Shown piece by piece: positions 1 to 11,365 of a stretch of DNA of 64,000 bases (position 1 is the stretch's first letter; every line of letters begins with the position of its first letter). Origin of the DNA: Paralvinella palmiformis (Eukaryota > Annelida > Polychaeta > Terebellida > Alvinellidae). The stretch spans positions 952,501 through 1,016,500 of the forward strand of contig JAODUP010000041.1 of assembly GCA_025642065.1 (NCBI GenBank), written 5' to 3'. The notes beneath the pieces are model-generated. The model searched no databases, was not told where the DNA came from, and worked only from the letters and a program-made list of their open reading frames with translations. A program made the position numbers and the translations under genes.

Positions 1-268
1 TGGTTCTCCGGAAAGTTACACCTGAGGTTCTTTATCCCATATGACGTCATCTAATTCATCGAATGACCCACATCCCTTGTATACACGTCATCTTCCATGA
101 TATCACAAAGCTCCGTCCTAAAAACAAGTTAAATATCAATAGCACGATCATAGTCATAAAGAGAGAACCATCACTCTAAGAACTTACCAAAATTGGTGTT
201 AGACATGCCGCAGGATTCATTACCAGTTTTCTCTCCAGTATAGAGCTGTACAACCCGACAATATAGTC

Positions 269-307
269 CACCCCCCACCCCACCCCGGGGGGGGGGGGGC
301 GGGGGGG
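269..307. repeat. C-run followed by G-run
   Basis: CCCCCCACCCCACCCC is followed at once by a G13 run and then C plus G7. It can form a hairpin or G-quadruplex and is a likely assembly or sequencing weak spot. Confidence 0.9.
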
Positions 308-560
308 ATAATAACCGTGTCTAAGTATAAGTCATGTAAGACCTCATTGTCGAATCAGTAATTGAGAGAAAAGCTGGATTTGGATTTGAACCCTGAAACT
401 CCAGGATTCTGATACAATACTTGTATCAGTAGGAGATAGTAAGCGGATGTTGAATGTTTATCATGTTATAGCTTTAAGAAGAATCATTGATGGACGTCAG
501 AGACAAAATGGGCTCATCTTCTAACATGTCACAATATTATCTCCTCGTCTACCTGACGGG

Positions 561-662
561 ACAGACAGACAGACAGACAAACAAACAGACAGATAGTCAG
601 GTAGACAGATAGATAGATATATAGATAGATAAATAGATAGATAGATAGACCGATAGATAGAT
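561..662. repeat. (GACA)n / (GATA)n tetranucleotide tract
   Basis: ACAG and ATAG units with small interruptions. The rest of 1-770 shows no gene. Confidence 0.9.
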
Positions 663-782
663 TAATAAGCGCACACCCACACCTGATAGCTGTCCTCACC
701 CTCCTCCTCCTCCTCTGTAGAAACTGTGTCACATCTTAAGTCGACAATTAGACTCCATGTTTATCTTAGCTGATGATGATGA

Positions 783-897
783 TGATGATTGTTGTTTTAC
801 GGCGATTTTTGTGCACCTGTTAGGCTAAATGGGCCGAGAGACCTCCAAAGGTAATGAAGTCAAAGATGAAACATCCCTCAGAAAGGCCGACGCCGAG
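783..897 (-). mobile_element. SINE family A, 5'-truncated
   Basis: Reverse complement of the family body (GATGTTTCATCTTTGACTT, TCTCGGCCCATTTAGCC, TGCACAAAAATCGCCGTAAA) without a usable tRNA head. On the minus strand it ends in an (ATC)n tract, seen as (GAT)n at 769-789. Confidence 0.75.
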
Positions 898-937
898 CTA
901 TCTATCCTAGATGATGATGATGAAGATGATGATAACT

Positions 938-1001
938 GATGTTTTACGGCCACTTTTGTGCACATGGTAGGCTAAATGGGCCGAGCGACCTCCAAATGTA
1001 C
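938..1001 (-). mobile_element. SINE family A, short 3' remnant
   Basis: Only the last part of the family body remains: minus strand TGGAGGTCGCTCGGCCCATT then TAGCCTACCATGTGCACAAA. A GAT-rich tract at 912-932 is the tail. It lies about 40 bp from the copy at 783-897 in the same orientation. Confidence 0.7.
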
Positions 1002-1755
1002 TTAGATCAGATGCCGGCATATCGGAAAGTCGGTGTTTACAGACAGCTGAATCAGACTAGACGTCTACTCCAATATGTTACCTGTCCATAAATAGTTGTT
1101 TGGACATGATATTTTCATCAGCGTGTCTTCTTTGACATTATCTCTTTGACATTATTTATGGAACATTTCCGTTGATGTCAATCACCAGACATGGGCCATT
1201 GCCACTACAGCAACAGCTTTGCCGTGACATTTTATTTCAATTCTAGAAATATAAATCTTAAACCAATATGTTGCGCCCAATTTATTGATTTGTAGCAAGG
1301 GGGGGGAAATACGTTTCAGGTTCCAGTGTCGTTTAATATATAGGCATTTCAACAATATTTTGTCCATCAGATTTATACGATTTGTGTCATTTAAGCCCAT
1401 TTTCTGGAGCCCAAAGTAAAAAGTTAACTTGCTGTAAGCTCACAGAATACACGGATAAGGCAGTTGTATAAAAATACATTAATGTTTAGAAATTACTGTA
1501 AGTTTCTTATTTGTTGAAAACTTGGCTACATCGATTGATCAAAGTTTTCCCTGAAAATAATAGTTATGATAATTATTATATCTTGTGTCTCTATTTGTCG
1601 TGGGGTTGATTACCTTATTAGTGAGTTATACAACATCGGATCATACATGACTACTGTCTATCCACCTAGATGTATTACTTGTATAGATCTAACTAAATAA
1701 TGATATTTATGCTTAGATTGGATTGTGGCCTTTTTATACAGGGAATGAATAAGAT

Positions 1756-4700
1756 ATAATAATAATAATAATAATGTATATTTAATAAAGCGCCCTTACT
1801 AGCAGGAGCCATTCAAAGGCGCTGTACAAATAATATGTAATTTAATAATACCCCAAATAATGTCTGTAAAAACCCTGTAATTAGTTAAAAGATAATAATT
1901 ATTTATCTGTGAAAGCGACCTTAAATAGGTGTGTTTTTAGAATACTTAAAATTTCCAAGAGTCGATGCATTTCTGATATTTGCCGGCAACTTATTCCACA
2001 AAGTGGGGGCTGCAACACTAAACGCACAATCACCATATGACTTGAGCCGAGACACTGACACCTGCAATAGTATCTGACTGGATGACCTGAGTTTTCGGGA
2101 TGACATTCCACCAGTTTCACACAGGTATTCTGGTGCCATATCGTTAACATTTATTAGTTATTAACAGAATCTTAAAATGGATACGCTGTCTAACAGGTAG
2201 CCAATGTAGTTTTTGAAGAATTGGGGTAATATGATCATATTTTCTAGTATTTGTTACAATGCGAGCTGCACTATTCTGAATTCGCTGAAGGCGATTAATG
2301 TAATAATCAGATATGCCATATAACAGGGAGTTACAATAGTCTATACGAGATGTAACAAAGGCATGAACTACAGTTAAAAGTGATTCTTGTGTCAAGAATG
2401 CTTTTAAACAGTGGATGTTCTTAAGATGGTAGTAGGCAGCTCGGCATACTGATGTGACATGTTCATGCATGTTAATACATTGGTCAAAAATAACCCCTAG
2501 ATTTTTTACTGACCCATTAGGGGTAATCGAAGATGTACCCATCTGTAATGCTGGTGTCTTTAGGGATTTAACACAATGTGGTGATGCCAAATATAATTTT
2601 TTTAAATTTTATTATCATTTAGTTTTAGAAGATTTTCAGTCATCTATAGACGAATATCAGCAATACAATGTTCTAAATTCTTCAAGGAAGAGGAGAAATT
2701 TAACTCATTGTTAGGATCCAGTGATATATACAGCTGTGGGTCATCAGCATATAACTGATATTTAACTTACATATCCTTTTACGCAATGATCCCAAGAGGA
2801 CGGGTGTACATTGTGAAAACCAGAGGACCAAGAGCTGAACCCTGTGGTACACACCAGATAACAAAACTGAATGTCAGATAAAATAACATGAACAGACACT
2901 CTCTGGGAGCGTTTTTTCCAGATAGGATCTAAACCATTCAAGTACTTTACCTGACAGACAAAACATGTCTTTTAACCTAGAGAAAAGTACATTATGGTCA
3001 ACTGTATCAAATGCAGCAGACAGGTCCAGAAGAACAAGTATTACTGGCTTACCTTGATCAATTGACATCATAATATCATTTTTCACTCGAACCAAGGCTG
3101 TTTCAGTGCTTGATCACTTTTATAGGCAGAATATGGTGATTCATTAAGGTTATTATTGATTAAATATTTGTTTAGATGGAAAGCAACTGCCTTTTCTATA
3201 ACTTTAGATAAAAATGTAAGATTTGAAACAGGTCTGTAATTGTTTAGAATATTACAGTCCAGAGTGTGGTTTTTATTAATGGTTTTACAAGGGCAGCTTT
3301 CATGGATCTTGAGAAAACACCCAGAGATAATGATTTATTAACTATATTTGTAATTAGGTTTATCAGAACATCCAGACAATCTTTCACAAGCCAGAAAGCA
3401 TATAGGGTCAACTGCACAGAAAGCATTAGATGCCCTTTTCAGCAACTGTCTGATATCAGTCTCTGTAAAGGCTCAAATGTATCCATCATGGATATGCAGG
3501 ACTCTTCTACCAATGGTGTACCCTGTGATAAGGTGCTGGACTGGAACCCACTATGTATATTTAATATTTTTTGACAGAAGAAGTTATTAAAACAATGAGC
3601 CATATCTTTATCTGAGTTGATAATATTTGGAAGGACAGTTTGACTTTTATGTAATACTTTATTCACAACACTGAAAACAGTCCTTTGATTTTCCTTGGAT
3701 GCTTTGATCTTTCTATTATAGTATTCAGATTTAGCAGAGGCAAGGGTATTTTTAACAAGAATTTTACTGACCTTGAACATTTCAAAATGAACACACAAAC
3801 TGGTCCTGATCCACAGACGCTCACAATACCTTCTGTATCTCTTTGCAACTTGTATCTTCTTATTATACCATGGAAGCATTGATCTCTTGGCATTTTCTTT
3901 GTCCTTAAAGGTGCATATTGATCTACAATGTCTCAATGTATTATCATAGAAATCCACCAGATGATCCACATCATCAGGTGGATCCAATACCAGAGAAGAG
4001 ACTCGCAGATCAGCAAGAAAAGCCTCCTTGTCAATTGACTTGTATCTTCTATATGAAATATCTTTAGCTGAAACAGACTGTTTCTGTAAAGATACATTAA
4101 TGTCAACAAGGAAATGATCAGACAGCATGGAAGACACAGACACACCTTTAATCAAATTGTCATCATCACGGTGTATGACAAGATCTAAGATGTGACCATG
4201 TCTGGGGGTTCTTTCTTGGACATGCTGCCTGAGATTGGCAGATCTAAGAATGTCAGCCAGTTGTTTGGTATCTGCATTCCTCTGGCAATCCCAATGTATA
4301 TTGAAATCACCTAAGATCAACAGATGACCACTGTTGGTAGCAAGAGAATAGCTACACGAACACTTATCCCCCCAGATATAAAAGTCAGTTGGTAATTTTC
4401 AAAAGACTTAGCCTGAAAACGCAAATGGGTTTCACACTTCAAAGAATCACGGAGAAGAATGCCGACTCCCCCCACCATCCGAGCTGCATGGTGGAATGAA
4501 TATCCAGCTGGAGTCACATCTCCAACAATTTTCTGGTCTGAAACATTACCAGTCAGCCAGGTCTCTGTTATGACAAGAGCATCAAGATCCATATCCTTAC
4601 CTTAACAACATCATATATTTCATCAGATTTATTACAGATCGACTGACAGTTAATAAGACCAATATTTACATTTTGTACAGCTGTGCCATTATATGGTGTT

Positions 4701-4837
4701 ATTGGCACAGTGATCAAATTACTGGCATCAGACCCAATCTGCTTTGGATGTTTTCCACTACGTGGGCGCATCGCTAAACAAATGGTATTACCACCATGAG
4801 GTCGTAATGCAAGCAACTGATCTCTACTATAATTCAT
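1756..4837 (-). mobile_element. CR1-like non-LTR retrotransposon (LINE), frame-disrupted
   Basis: Reads right to left. It begins with an apurinic-type endonuclease: NIGLINCQSICNKSDEIYD near 4610-4670, ALVITETWL near 4550-4580 and GDFNIHWD near 4290-4312. A reverse transcriptase follows, with [13 protein letters not shown] (2994-3032), VPQGSALGPLVF (2815-2850) and the catalytic YADD (2740-2751). The C-terminal segment ends with APTLWNKLPANIRNAS (about 1980-2030). The short 3' UTR ends in a (TTA)n tail at 1757-1776, a tail type typical of CR1-like elements. The frame breaks near 4600, 4330, 3450 and several times between 3240 and 2600, so the copy cannot encode an intact protein. No upstream ORF1 was recognised, although A-rich sequence to about 4930 may be 5' UTR. 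Clade assignment within the Jockey superfamily is inferred from motif style. Confidence 0.85.
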
Positions 4838-5232
4838 TATAATTATAGAAATAAAATAAGTGAAAAATTTAAATTAAAAAAAAAACTAAAAAAACATACA
4901 CAAGCAAAAACCGAGTTCTTATGGGAAACACTGGAGCGGGCGATAATATAGGGCATAATATGAGCAGTTATAAAGAAAATACAAGAAATACAAAATAACT
5001 AAATATAATCAATTTATATTAATATAAATTAAATCTATATTACATAATATGCAAAATACACCAGTTTCACTGGTGTAACTTATCTAATAGCTGAACTATC
5101 CGAGAAATATTCCGGTGCCATTACACCGAGAGCCGGTCATACTTCCCGCCACAAACATATCATATAACTGGGTGAGTGGGTCAGTAAGTCGATGAGTGAC
5201 TGCATGTGTTAATGAGTGAGTTAATAAATGTA

Positions 5233-5310
5233 TGATTGATTGATTGTTTGTTTGTTTGATTGATTGATTGATTGATTGATTGAGTGAGTGAGTGAGTGAG
5301 TGAGTGAGTG
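5233..5310. repeat. (TGAT)n / (GAGT)n tract
   Basis: Imperfect tetranucleotides TGAT and TTTG, then a clean (GAGT)n. Confidence 0.9.
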
Positions 5311-6375
5311 GAATATAACGACGCATCATCATCTCCTTATAGTGACCCCAAGCAGCCTCCTTATAATGACCACATATAGTGAGCCGCATTTAATCAGTGT
5401 CCTTATGACGACCCCATACAGTCTCCTTGTAGTAACCCCACACATACATTATAAACCTGACTCTTCCATGGTGGAGAGAGGCTAACCAATCGGTAAGACC
5501 CCCAGAATGGGTAAGCCCACCCACAGCCAGTAGCCCTTAAACCAAAGCAAGTTGAAAAAGATCCAGAACATGATTGGCGGGTGTCTTTACAATCCCGATG
5601 TAGGTATTGATGCCATTGGAATAACAAACAAATCGGAGGAAGATAGTCCGATAATCAAATACAGATTAATGCGTCATCGTGCCAAGAGTTGGCATATCTC
5701 GGCAAGACTTGATTTAAATTCGCCGTCATTGTAGGCTATCGAACTCGTAGATCGACGCCATTTGCCATTGGCAGGCCTGACCCGAAAGGCATAACATCTT
5801 CCAATTATATTACAATATGACAGCGTTATTGTTTATTTTACGAGTGCCATCTATTCTGCCCCAGTGGCCGCTGTCCTATAAATTCCGTTATTCGTCGACC
5901 TTCTGTTTGCCCTCAGCCTCGGTTCCTTTGTGTTCTTCGATATCAATGACCAAACAATATAGCATTTAGTGCCGAAAGATTGTTGTTTAATGTAGAATAC
6001 CGGGACCTGATCCGGGGCTGTTCGCCACCGGAAGAGAAACAAACCAGGCAACGATAGGGGACGACCTAAATACCACAATACGTGTCGCCTCATAGACGAC
6101 ACAGTGACCAGATGTTATTGTTGTTCGAACAAGTGACGCCCAACTTGCGCTCCGTTTATTGGTAAGACGTGCACACTCCTTGGTCTGATGTAAGTTCTAC
6201 TTCCCGTCTAAGTTATGGGGACACCTTCTCTTACCAAGATGATGGAGTTTGAAGTAAAAGGTCAGCGGGTGGCTTTCTAAACTTTGAGAAGTATCTCATG
6301 CTTTGGTTGGTTAGTTGGTTGGTGGGTGGGTGTTTGGTTGTTTATTTAAAACATAAATGAATAACTGCGTGGGTG

Positions 6376-6528
6376 GATGAGTGAGTGATTGAGTAAATGA
6401 ATGAGTGAATGAAAGAGTGAGTGGGTGAGTGAATTGAGTGAGTGAGTGAGTGAGTCAGTCAGTCAGTCAATCAGTGAGTCAGTCAGTCACTCAAACAGTC
6501 AGTCAGTCAGTCAGTCAGTCAGTCAGTG
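6376..6528. repeat. (GAGT)n / (CAGT)n tract
   Basis: Imperfect GAGT units change into CAGT units at about 6455. The serine-glutamine reading frame here is a repeat artefact. Confidence 0.9.
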
Positions 6529-7284
6529 AGCATTCTATGTCTGCGCAGAGTCTCTTTATGACAAGTGCAATTGTTAGACAAAACATACATCATATTATTA
6601 ACACCATAATGGTTGTATCAATCAAAATGTCACTTAGTTAATCATTCGGCGGTAATCTTCTTTCTTAAACATCGGCATCACGTCTGTACATCATCTACTC
6701 CTGAGACCATTTTGTTTCATTCTATCTGGGATACACTCTAATCATCCCAATCTAAGTAGCCGTGCTAATGATGACTAGAAGATGGTAGCCAATCATCTAG
6801 TCTTCTACAACACGTATATATCCTGCTCATCCTACTGTCAGAGCGTAGTAACCAACATGGCGTTCCATTTCCGTCTTCCATTCTGGCTTATTTCCACAAA
6901 AGGCCAGAAGTATTCTCAAAACTCAACCTGCACACGTACGAAGCTCGTTTCTGGTTCGTTCATGCTCCAGTAAATTCAGAGTAAATTGAAGGACGAAGCA
7001 TGTCCTGAGTCGGCCTGCTAGAGACTTACAGCAGCCTGTCTACGGCTTATCCGCTATGGTAATGTAATCGTGAAGGACTCTGTCGATGTTTCTCCACCAA
7101 ATTTGGACGTTGGGACGACGTGGAAATCATGTTAGACGAACGTAGAAGGCCCATAGAAAGTTGATGCAGGATTGACAGTAAACAAATGAGGTCTGGACAG
7201 AGGCGATGCAGGATGCGTGACACGATTAAAGGTAAACGAGAACTTTTGAAGGTGGAAGTTATCTTTTTCTTTTTTTAGGCATAC

Positions 7285-7326
7285 GTGTGTGTGTGTGCGT
7301 GCGTGCGTGTGTGTGTGTGTGTGTGT
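7285..7326. repeat. (GT)n with GC interruptions
   Basis: GTGTGT, then GCGTGCGTGCGT, then GTGTGT. Confidence 0.9.
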
Positions 7327-7506
7327 AATTAATTAACTATGTATGAAAACCTGAGCGAGTTCTCACTTTACATGGGTCAAAACATTGGAGTATCGGAAGT
7401 CACTGGTAATGTCCTATTATAGCAGGAAACAAAACTCGAAATATTACAACATAGAAGAGCTTTGAAAATGTATGCAGATGATAAATAACATAGAAGGAAA
7501 CTTTAC

Positions 7507-7920
7507 ATGACATCACTAAATACTTCCCGGAATAACTCCGTGAGGTATATCGATATTGTTCTGGATTTAAATCCGGATATAATGCAGCATGTAAACGAAT
7601 TAACTCAGTCCTGCTATCTTCCTTTAAGATACAATAGCCAGATTAGACTGTACGATAAAAAGGAAATGACCACAACCTTTGTACATTCACCGACAATAAA
7701 ATAAAATTGGTGACGGATACTTCATTAAAGGTGTTCCAAAATTCTGGACAACATTTCTCAACATCAATCACAAATTATAGCACTCTCACCTCATTGGGAA
7801 CTTCCTTTAACACTCTTCTATTTAAAAATATTTACAATAAGTTATTCTCGTTATTTTAAGTACCTGTTATGTACTATTTCGATTGTACAGCGCATAATAA
7901 TTATGATATATTTGTACTTT
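7507..7920 (+). mobile_element. Possible 3' end of a second LINE lineage
   Basis: Broken frames read NNSVRY, then GVPKFWTTF, then TSFNTLLFKNIYNKLFSLF and stop. This order resembles the C-terminal tail of non-LTR reverse transcriptases (SVRY, then K-xx-WN, then SFK-xx-LK-xx-L). TTGTACAGCG follows in the presumed 3' UTR. Similarity is weak and decided by eye. Confidence 0.3.
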
Positions 7921-8462
7921 AGAGAAACTAAAATTAGCACACAAACACACACGTTTGTATACAGATTTTTTTTAAATTTTCGTTCCTAATTATACAATAA
8001 CAATAATTCCTACGATAACATGTCTCAGAAATTATTTGTCAATGGTCAGTAAAATTATTTCATTATCAAATATCTCACAGCGGTTATATGTAGCTAATAT
8101 CCTCAACCATCAATGGCGAAGGAGTTCAAAATATTTGGTGTTCTGTGTCGAAAAACCAGTTAGCGAAAAACATTCGGAGACGAATGACTCCGAACCCTAA
8201 TCAGAAACGCTGGATCAGTTTCTCCATTACGAAGAGTTCCAAATGTATCTGCGCACATGGAATATTTCGACATAGAAATATTCTTTGACGGCAATATTCA
8301 ACAGGATGTGTTTATGTTAGTGGACTGGACATATCTAATTAACAAACCTTCATAGGTAGAACATCGGATAGAAACCAAGATGGCGATCGACTGCAACGAT
8401 TGTAAAAGATCCTTCGAACAGATCGACCAGAAATCGTTAAAGGCCTCTCTCCCTCTCCTCTG

Positions 8463-8464
<2 letters not shown>

Positions 8465-8506
<42 letters not shown>
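8465..8506. repeat. (AT)n
   Basis: Pure dinucleotide run of about 42 bp, just before the ACGTCA-rich stretch. Confidence 0.95.
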
Positions 8507-8511
<5 letters not shown>

Positions 8512-8535
8512 CCCAGCTTTACGTAATTTCGGTCT

Positions 8536-8799
8536 ACGTCAAATTATCCTTTACACCACTTCTCTGGACCAAATTTCAGTTCAGTGAACGTCATTATCTC
8601 ATATGTTACGTCACTCAGCTACGTCACCTATGTTATAAAAAAATAACTTGATATAGATAAGTTAAAAATAAAAAACAAAGAAGCTAAAACAAAATTAAAT
8701 TAGAATAAAAGCACATTTTTATAATATTTACATCGAACAGCATTTTAAAGGCATTTTAAGACATTACGTCTAGCTTACGTCAAACACTGGATAACGTCA
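8536..8799. promoter_or_regulatory. Cluster of six ACGTCA (CRE half-site) motifs
   Basis: ACGTCA at 8536, 8588, 8608, 8621, 8777 and 8794. The first and last groups are part of a diverged direct repeat (TACGTCAAA, then ACCACTT, then GGA-CCAA). CREB/ATF factors bind TGACGT. Function is not shown, and the motif may be dense only because the block is duplicated. Confidence 0.3.
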
Positions 8800-8837
8800 C
8801 CACTTTTGGAACCAATTAATGACATATGGTGGGGTAT

Positions 8838-8840
<3 letters not shown>

Positions 8841-8934
<94 letters not shown>
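8841..8934. repeat. (TA)n / (GA)n compound microsatellite
   Basis: TA at 8841-8878, then GA to 8934. Confidence 0.95.
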
Positions 8935-8936
<2 letters not shown>

Positions 8937-10614
8937 ACTACCAATAAAACAAACATTTGCTAATTACATTTCATACGGATTTTCCAGTGAGACATTCAGT
9001 AGCTCAGTTTTTAAAGGTACAAATTTCACACTCCATAGTACAATTGTAGAATCTCAATACCACACAACAGTGAACCAAGAGAGACGCTGTTATACCGGTC
9101 ATCTACCGGGATGATCGGAAAGATTCTCATATATAGCGCGAAGATGTCTTTCCTTTGAAGACGGCGAGTATGATGGTGTCAATACAGACAAGATGTTTTC
9201 CTCCTTTTCGACATTGATAACCATCCGCCATCCCCTGATAGACATTCTCCGAGCTGTTGTCAATATGAAGCCAGATCGGAACGTCCTGTTGTCTATCGGC
9301 GTCCTATACAATTCAAGGTCGTTTCTATCTGGATCCGATCAGTGTACGAGTACACGGGGTATGTTTTAGACGTCGATAGAATCTGTCGGGTGCTCTCTTG
9401 TCTGTTTTGTCAACCAAAAACAGAGAGCGATATAAAACCGTATATCACCGAGTTCTGCTAGGTCGTGGACAATATTGTCGAATGGATCGGATCGTTCATT
9501 CTCTTTTTTTATTTGACATGTTTGATGTTCGTTGTAAGGAAATATTTATCGTACTGACATTTATATATAGTGCTCTTTCGATCTAACCTAATTGGCCACA
9601 TTCCACGAAAATACCCAACTGACATACCTGAGACGAGCCCACCCAACAAATACAGATGATTAATTCCCATCAAATACTTCCCGGAACAAAGCACAGGCCA
9701 ATATCACCATAACACGAAAAAGGTTTTCACGAGCAAAGTGAAGAAAGGAAGTAATATTGTTATTTTCACAGTCATTCGTGATCCTTTTCTTCAAAATATT
9801 TTATGTCACATCGTATGTAGGCTGGCTCATTTCTTCGAAAAGGCTAATCTGTAACTGATTAACACAGTAGCCTATTCTGACAGCCATACGGTATATACAT
9901 AATTAGTATATACTCGGCTCATGGATTGGAACTAATCCCTTCTTGTCACAAAATGTCGCATATTCGTTGACCTGCTGCTGTTCACGATAACCTTTTTCCC
10001 TTCTAACAACACACGAACAACAGATATTATAATTAGCTATTTCGACGATAATCCTGAAGCCTGCTGCCGGACAAAACGGAAACAATTTGTCGCTTGTCCC
10101 AGCCGAAGGATACTCGTCACTTTTAATGGCTTCTCTTGTTAATGGAACGAAACTGAAATGGGCTTTTGAAGTATCCGCTATAAGCCGTAACATGGTTCTT
10201 AAAAAAACCCTACATATTACTGATATAATTATAAACACTTGTCTAGCAAAGGGCGGACTTGATGGATTCCACACTCAACAAGGATGATTTATATTTCCAC
10301 TAATTTTCTGTTTCGGGATTGTTAACGGTTTGGGCGAGAAAACATTTTCTAATCAAACTAATGTTTAAATGGGAAATTATTTATAGCATCAAATCTGTTA
10401 ATTAGTAGTTTTGCCAACTACGTATTCAAAACACCTTACTCTTGACTACACTTTGAAGGTTCCTCCTTCATCATCACAATATTCAGGACATTGACACTCT
10501 GTTGGTTCAATGGTTTCTAGTGCTGATCCAGCGTATCATCTTGTACGTATTAGAGGAATATAAGACAAGGAAATACTAATTGGTTATTTTGAGTCGGTGT
10601 GAAGTTCAACACTC
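8935..10614. other. Intergenic, no gene seen
   Basis: Non-repeat DNA. Open frames up to 123 codons (for example 9903-10274) show no domain, signal or splice support. Confidence 0.6.
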
Positions 10615-10627
10615 TCTCTAATATTGC

Positions 10628-10796
10628 GCCTCCATGGCCTAACTGGTAGCGTGATTGGGTTTCTGAGTTCAAACCCCGGGCGTGCTGTGTCAGGAGGGTG
10701 TTTCATCTTTCATTTCGTTCCATTACCTTTGAAGGTCGCTCGGCTCATTTAGCCTACCTCGTGCACAACAGTGGCCGCAAAACAGCAACATGTACA
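10628..10796 (+). mobile_element. tRNA-derived SINE, family A, complete copy with 13-bp TSD
   Basis: The tRNA-like head carries an A box (TGGCCTAACTGG) and a B box (AGTTCAAACCC), about 35 bp apart. The shared body follows: GTGTTTCATCTTTCA, TCGCTCGGCTCATTTAGCC and TGCACAACAGTGGCCGCAAA. The element is flanked by a perfect direct repeat TCTCTAATATTGC at 10615-10627 and 10797-10809, the signature of target-primed insertion. Transcription would be by RNA polymerase III. Confidence 0.88.
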
Positions 10797-10974
10797 TCTC
10801 TAATATTGCATTAATGTCAATATTTTGAAATATATCCAAATATATTGTATATCATTATTTCCGTGTATAACAACAAAATGTCGTTGTACGTCATAATATG
10901 CTGTGATATGTAGTACAGGTATGATGTACTTTGTCTGACAGAGTCTAATATCTTATTGTATTATCTTATACTTA

Positions 10975-11057
10975 TATTGTTTTAATGTGCATCATTTTCA
11001 ATGGCTTATGATAGTAAAGGCTCTTTACTAATTGTATGCTATTATTATTATTAGACC
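10975..11057 (+). mobile_element. Diverged CR1-like LINE 3'-UTR fragment
   Basis: TCAATGGCTTATGATAGTAA followed by AGGCTCTTTACTAATTGTAT and (ATT)n resembles the 3' UTR and tail of the neighbouring LINE copies, with many differences. It lies just upstream of the better copy at 11098, so two insertions are stacked here. Confidence 0.5.
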
Positions 11058-11097
11058 TATTAGTAGTACTACTACTACCAGTAGTAGTAGTAGTAGT

Positions 11098-11360
11098 AGT
11101 CCAGTCCTTACAGAAGCTATTAGAAATGCGTCGTCTCTTAAAAAATTTTTAATCTGTTCTAAAAACACATTTGTTCAAGGTCGCTTTCACAGATAACTAA
11201 TAATTATCTTTTAAATCTCTTATAGGGTTTTTACAGATATATTATTTGGGGTATTATTATATTAAATATTATTTGTACAGCGTATTTGAATGGCTCCTGC
11301 TAGTAAAGGCGCACTGTTAAATATAGTAGTAGTAGTAATAGTAGTAGTAGTGGTGAGTAG
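11098..11360 (+). mobile_element. 5'-truncated CR1-like LINE 3' end
   Basis: Matches the 3' part of the LINE at 1756-4837, in opposite orientation. The protein end EAIRNASSLKKF and the sequence CTAAAAACACATTTGTTCAAGG are followed by the same 3' UTR (TGTACAGCG, GAATGGCTCCTGCTAGTAAA). It ends in an (AGT)n tail at 11325-11360 rather than (TTA)n. This is a typical dead-on-arrival truncation. Confidence 0.8.
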
Positions 11361-11365
11361 TAGTA

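Larger units (their letters stand above)
4931..7506. other. Intergenic, no gene seen
   Basis: AT-rich flank of the LINE, tetranucleotide tracts, and non-repeat DNA at 5400-6300 and 6530-7280. Short open frames here have no recognisable features. Confidence 0.6.

Noticed and set aside
1921..2714. Separate small genes in this interval
   Set aside because: All the frames on the minus strand are pieces of one frame-shifted LINE; the plus-strand frame at 2454-2714 is its shadow.
9903..10274. 123-codon frame on the minus strand as a gene
   Set aside because: It has no signal peptide, domain, conserved motif or splice context, and its length is within chance expectation for a 64-kb window.
10628..10700. 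tRNA gene
   Set aside because: The A and B boxes are present, but the sequence cannot be folded into a clean cloverleaf by eye, continues into a shared SINE body and has a target-site duplication.
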